Origin: Hydra vulgaris
Lineage: Eukaryota > Cnidaria > Hydrozoa > Anthoathecata > Hydridae
Direction of reading: 5' to 3'
Length of the DNA stretch: 64,000 nucleotides
NCBI RefSeq assembly: GCF_038396675.1
Contig: NC_088920.1
Location: 64,859,001 to 64,923,000 of the forward strand
The stretch's first letter is position 1. Every line of letters starts with the position of its first letter. The notes below the pieces were generated by a model. The model saw only the letters and a list, made by a program, of their open reading frames with translations. It did no database searches and was not told the origin of the DNA. Position numbers and translations under genes: made by a program. This document shows, piece by piece, positions 61,077 to 64,000 of this stretch.

Positions 61077-61158
<82 letters not shown>
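61077..61158. repeat. (TA)n microsatellite, right of miniature element
   Basis: About 80 bp of TA directly abutting the element terminus. Confidence 0.9.
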
Positions 61159-61162
<4 letters not shown>

Positions 61163-62529
61163 TATTACAGCCATTAGCGTATTGCTCAAACCATAGAGTT
61201 GAATTAGCTGTACAAGATGCATTTCGTGATTCAACAAAATGGTTGATGAACCTATTCCACAGTTTTCAAGTTGTTCAAAAATTTGGGCAAAATCAAAGAT
61301 ATGGTAAAATCAGCATCTGAGACTGAAAACATTCAATAATACAGTCTTACCAAAATTATATGTACTATAAAACCTTGTATGGAAACATTAAAAATATGCA
61401 GTATTTTTTTTTAAACTTATTTTAAATTTGATGTTTTTAACTTCAACTTCTATAAAAGAAAATCATATTATTTTAAATACTTTTATTTGTAACATATGTT
61501 GTTAATTGTGATTTTTTTTAAGTATGACAATAAATATCAACTTCAGTAGTAAAATATTTTTATTTCAGGTACTTGGTTTGTGAGTCATTGTTGAACAGTA
61601 TACAAACGTCTTTTAGCCTTATGGAAACCCTTGATAACTGTTTTCGATAACATTTCGATCAAATGAGCACACCAGCAGTTAAAGTAAAAGTTACAGAACT
61701 GTTAAAAAACTTAACTCATCGATTTTTATATTTAGTATGTTGTTACTTATATATATTGGAATTGATAACTCTTATATCAAAATTGTAATTGAACAACCCG
61801 GCAGGTTGAAGTCAAGTTCCAAATGACAGACACGAATTAAGAGTTTTTAACTGCATCTATCACCAAAAAAAAAAACTGAATATCGTACTTACGTTACAAT
61901 TTACTAATTCATGTAATCAAATATATACAAATATGAGGTGTTTTGATCCAAATTATTGGAAAATCGAAAACAAAACAAAATAAATTCAAGAATTATATAT
62001 ACATTTCAAAGAACCTTTAGACAGAAGTAGATTTTTTATTAACAGTTGCTTAAAAGAGTTCAAAAAATTTAAGAACTTTGTGAAAGTCAACTTTTAAGGT
62101 AAAGAAGCTTGCCACATATGGAAGATTACATTAAAAACATGAAAGGAGTATCCACACTGGTGCAAAAGTTTAATTGTATGTTTATCAGGCTCCAATTCAG
62201 CAGTGGAATGCACATTTAATCTACTAACAATGATGATGTCAGATCAATGACTATCAACCAATCACAAAACTCTAAATGCTATTTTATAGCAATAAAAATT
62301 AATGACAAAAATTTTACAGATGGTGATAGAGCAAACCTTGTTGACCTTGCGTGTCGTCAATAACCTACTGAAAAATGCTGCATATCTACTTTTAAACAGC
62401 TGACCCTATAATTTTAAAAACTGTTAGAGCTTTAGTGAGAGAAGTGAGTATGATAGTTTAGAACCAAGTTATAGTGATGAACAAATCAGCATTGAAGAAG
62501 TCAAATTTACTGTGGAATCTTAACACTTA

Positions 62530-64000
62530 TTATTTTAAACTACTTTAAATTGTTGTAATAGCTAATTGATGTCTGAACTTTTTAATCTTTTTTAAAAGTT
62601 AATCATATTTTTGGAAATATTAAAAATATGTTAAATTTAAGTAAGTATATACTTTAATGCACAAATAAATGGTTTGCTAAAAAACTTTATTCATATAAAC
62701 ACATTTATTGTGGAATCTTTAACTGTTATAATTTTGAAGCAAAAACAAAAAATAAAATATTTTTTAAAGACGGTATGAACTTTTATAACTTTGTTTATGA
62801 AAATTTCTATTAAATAAGTAAACTTGTTAAAAAATAAAAGGATAACTAATGTGAAAACCCAAAGGAAACGCTTGTCTAGAGAATTATTTCAAAAATAGAT
62901 ATTTCATAAGGTTTCATAGCGCAATAAATGACACTCTTTATGCTTATATATTATAAGCAATTTTTTTTATAAATAAACAGTTAGCTCACACAAAAAACCA
63001 AAAGCTCTTGCAAAAAAGTTGTTTAGAGGAGCAACTCGTATGGCTTGCCATGTTCATTTTAGGAGAGTTTTTCTGAGCTCTTGCACTCATTTACTCCCAC
63101 GGAAGCTTAAGTAATTATGTCCTTATGTAATTATGAATTACAATGTTATTTAAGTGATACTTAAGTTGATCACGTAAGTACTAAGTTATATAAATGATTT
63201 TGTTTTTAAAGGCATCTCAAAACGGTCATTATTTTAAAAAAATGTATTTTTCATCAAAATCAATTTATTTAAGAGATAATATTTAATTTTGTTTAACTAT
63301 GCTATAAAAAGAGAAATTTTAAAACTATAAATTATATAATGACTAAAAACAAACAAAACAACAAAATAATTTTAAAAAAAGCATTTATTTTTTCAATAGC
63401 TGCATTTGAAAATTTCTGATGTAATGAAGAGTATGTGTTATATAAGGTCTAAAAAGGAATTTGCTTGCAAAAAATTTAATTTGCATTGCTGTTATTGTTA
63501 GCATTCCAATAGAAGACATAAAAAGAAGAGAGAATAAAAAATAATTAAATCTAACTTATCTAACTTTATACCATGTTTTTAGAAAAAGAAGTTAAAAACG
63601 AATAATAATAAAAAAAGATTGCTGCCTATGCTAAACCCTTAGTTGATGTCAAGCTTGGCAACCAGTGAAAACTGCAACTCGTTAACCGGTTTTTTAGTTT
63701 TATCAAAACCAAAAACCATTTTTTTCTCTAAAAAAAACTACAAAACCAGTCGTTATTTATACATTACTAAGTAGTTAAAATAGTTTAAAGATTTCATGTT
63801 TTGACGAGCTAATGAGTATCGCGGAAAGCACAAATATCATAAAAATATATTTTAAAAATCACTTTGATATTTTTGCATTTAATTTTAACTATTATAAAAT
63901 TGAATTTAGTTTTACTCGATTTAATATTTTTTCTAATATAAACAATAATCAAAACAATCTAGAAAAAAACAAGTACAACTAACTTGAAATAGTTTGACAA
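62530..64000. other. A+T-rich right flank
   Basis: No FN3 exon or other gene recognised, although FNDC3 upstream exons would have to lie here or beyond. The only structured feature is the repeat at 62985-63115. Confidence 0.4.
62985..63115 (+). repeat. Dispersed repeat with conserved hairpin (copy 2)
   Basis: It matches the right part of 36690-36910: 'aaagctcttg', 'gttgtttagaggagcaactc', 'atggcttgccatgttcattt', 'aggagag', 'ttactcccac'. The short stem is retained in altered form (AACTC/GAGTT instead of AGCTC/GAGCT). Confidence 0.6.

Larger units (their letters stand above)
59630..62520 (+). mobile_element. hAT transposase relic (ZNF862-like), heavily decayed
   Basis: Plus-strand fragments in order: FVVNVKRSYLP near 59760; KKDFCKKLTEIAYKLALKPN (about 60115); REIIHITADVVNGEC (about 60420-60465), the strand preceding the first catalytic Asp region; CSNHRVELAVQDAFRDSTKW (about 61183-61242), the H-x-x-x-L block. 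A C-terminal dimerisation-type stretch follows (VECTFNLLTMMMSDQ, then NHKTLNAIL, about 62197-62285). The body is split by (TA)n arrays and a 369-bp miniature element. Stops and frameshifts are throughout. The match is to the hAT group related to ZNF862/C17orf113-type proteins, by motif only. Confidence 0.55.

Overview
The window reads as nuclear genomic DNA of a cnidarian, most likely a Hydra of the brown (vulgaris/magnipapillata) type. This is inferred from the extreme A+T content, the dense load of decayed CR1-like LINEs, hAT, Tigger and RAG1/Transib-like elements and tRNA-derived SINEs, the long (TA)n arrays, and two metazoan genes whose short exons have GT/AG borders. No bacterial operons, rRNA genes, functional tRNA genes or CRISPR arrays are visible.

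Two host genes are well supported. On the plus strand a nuclear receptor of the NR2E type (TLX/PNR/fax-1-like) has a DNA-binding-domain exon at 39684-39914, a hinge/ligand-domain exon at 40092-40892 and a final exon at 41389-41636. A 46-bp candidate first exon at 30826-30871 joins it in phase across an 8.8-kb intron, giving a predicted 441-aa protein. On the minus strand the last four exons of an FNDC3 orthologue (fibronectin type III repeats with a C-terminal membrane anchor) lie at 57639-57430, 56705-56539, 52232-52099 and 51972-51640, all with matching phases. The rest of FNDC3 must lie at higher coordinates, beyond or near the right edge. A weaker hypothetical gene sits on the minus strand at 23.1-23.9 kb.

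Most of the remaining sequence is transposon-derived. Seven fragments of one CR1-like LINE family lie at 0.4-1.7, 2.7-3.6, 12.8-15.4, 15.6-16.6, 24.3-24.8, 46.2 and 54.0-55.5 kb; none is intact. Two other LINE types lie at 5.8-7.4 and 46.6-48.4 kb. hAT relics lie at 7.4-8.7, 43.6-44.2 and 59.6-62.5 kb. Tigger/pogo relics lie at 5.5-5.8 and 33.0 kb. An uncharacterised transposon-like protein lies at 44.9-45.9 kb. A cluster of RAG1-core/Transib-like transposase relics fills 25-28.7 kb and is the most interesting mobile component. About a dozen short terminal-inverted-repeat elements, two tRNA-derived SINE families, several minisatellites and a 300-bp near-perfect palindrome complete the picture.

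The genes do not form a functional unit. The layout is two sparse host genes whose introns and flanks have been repeatedly invaded; both large introns (NR2E intron 1 and FNDC3 intron 52233-56538) carry transposon fragments and minisatellites. Family names come from motif recognition by eye; no database search was run.
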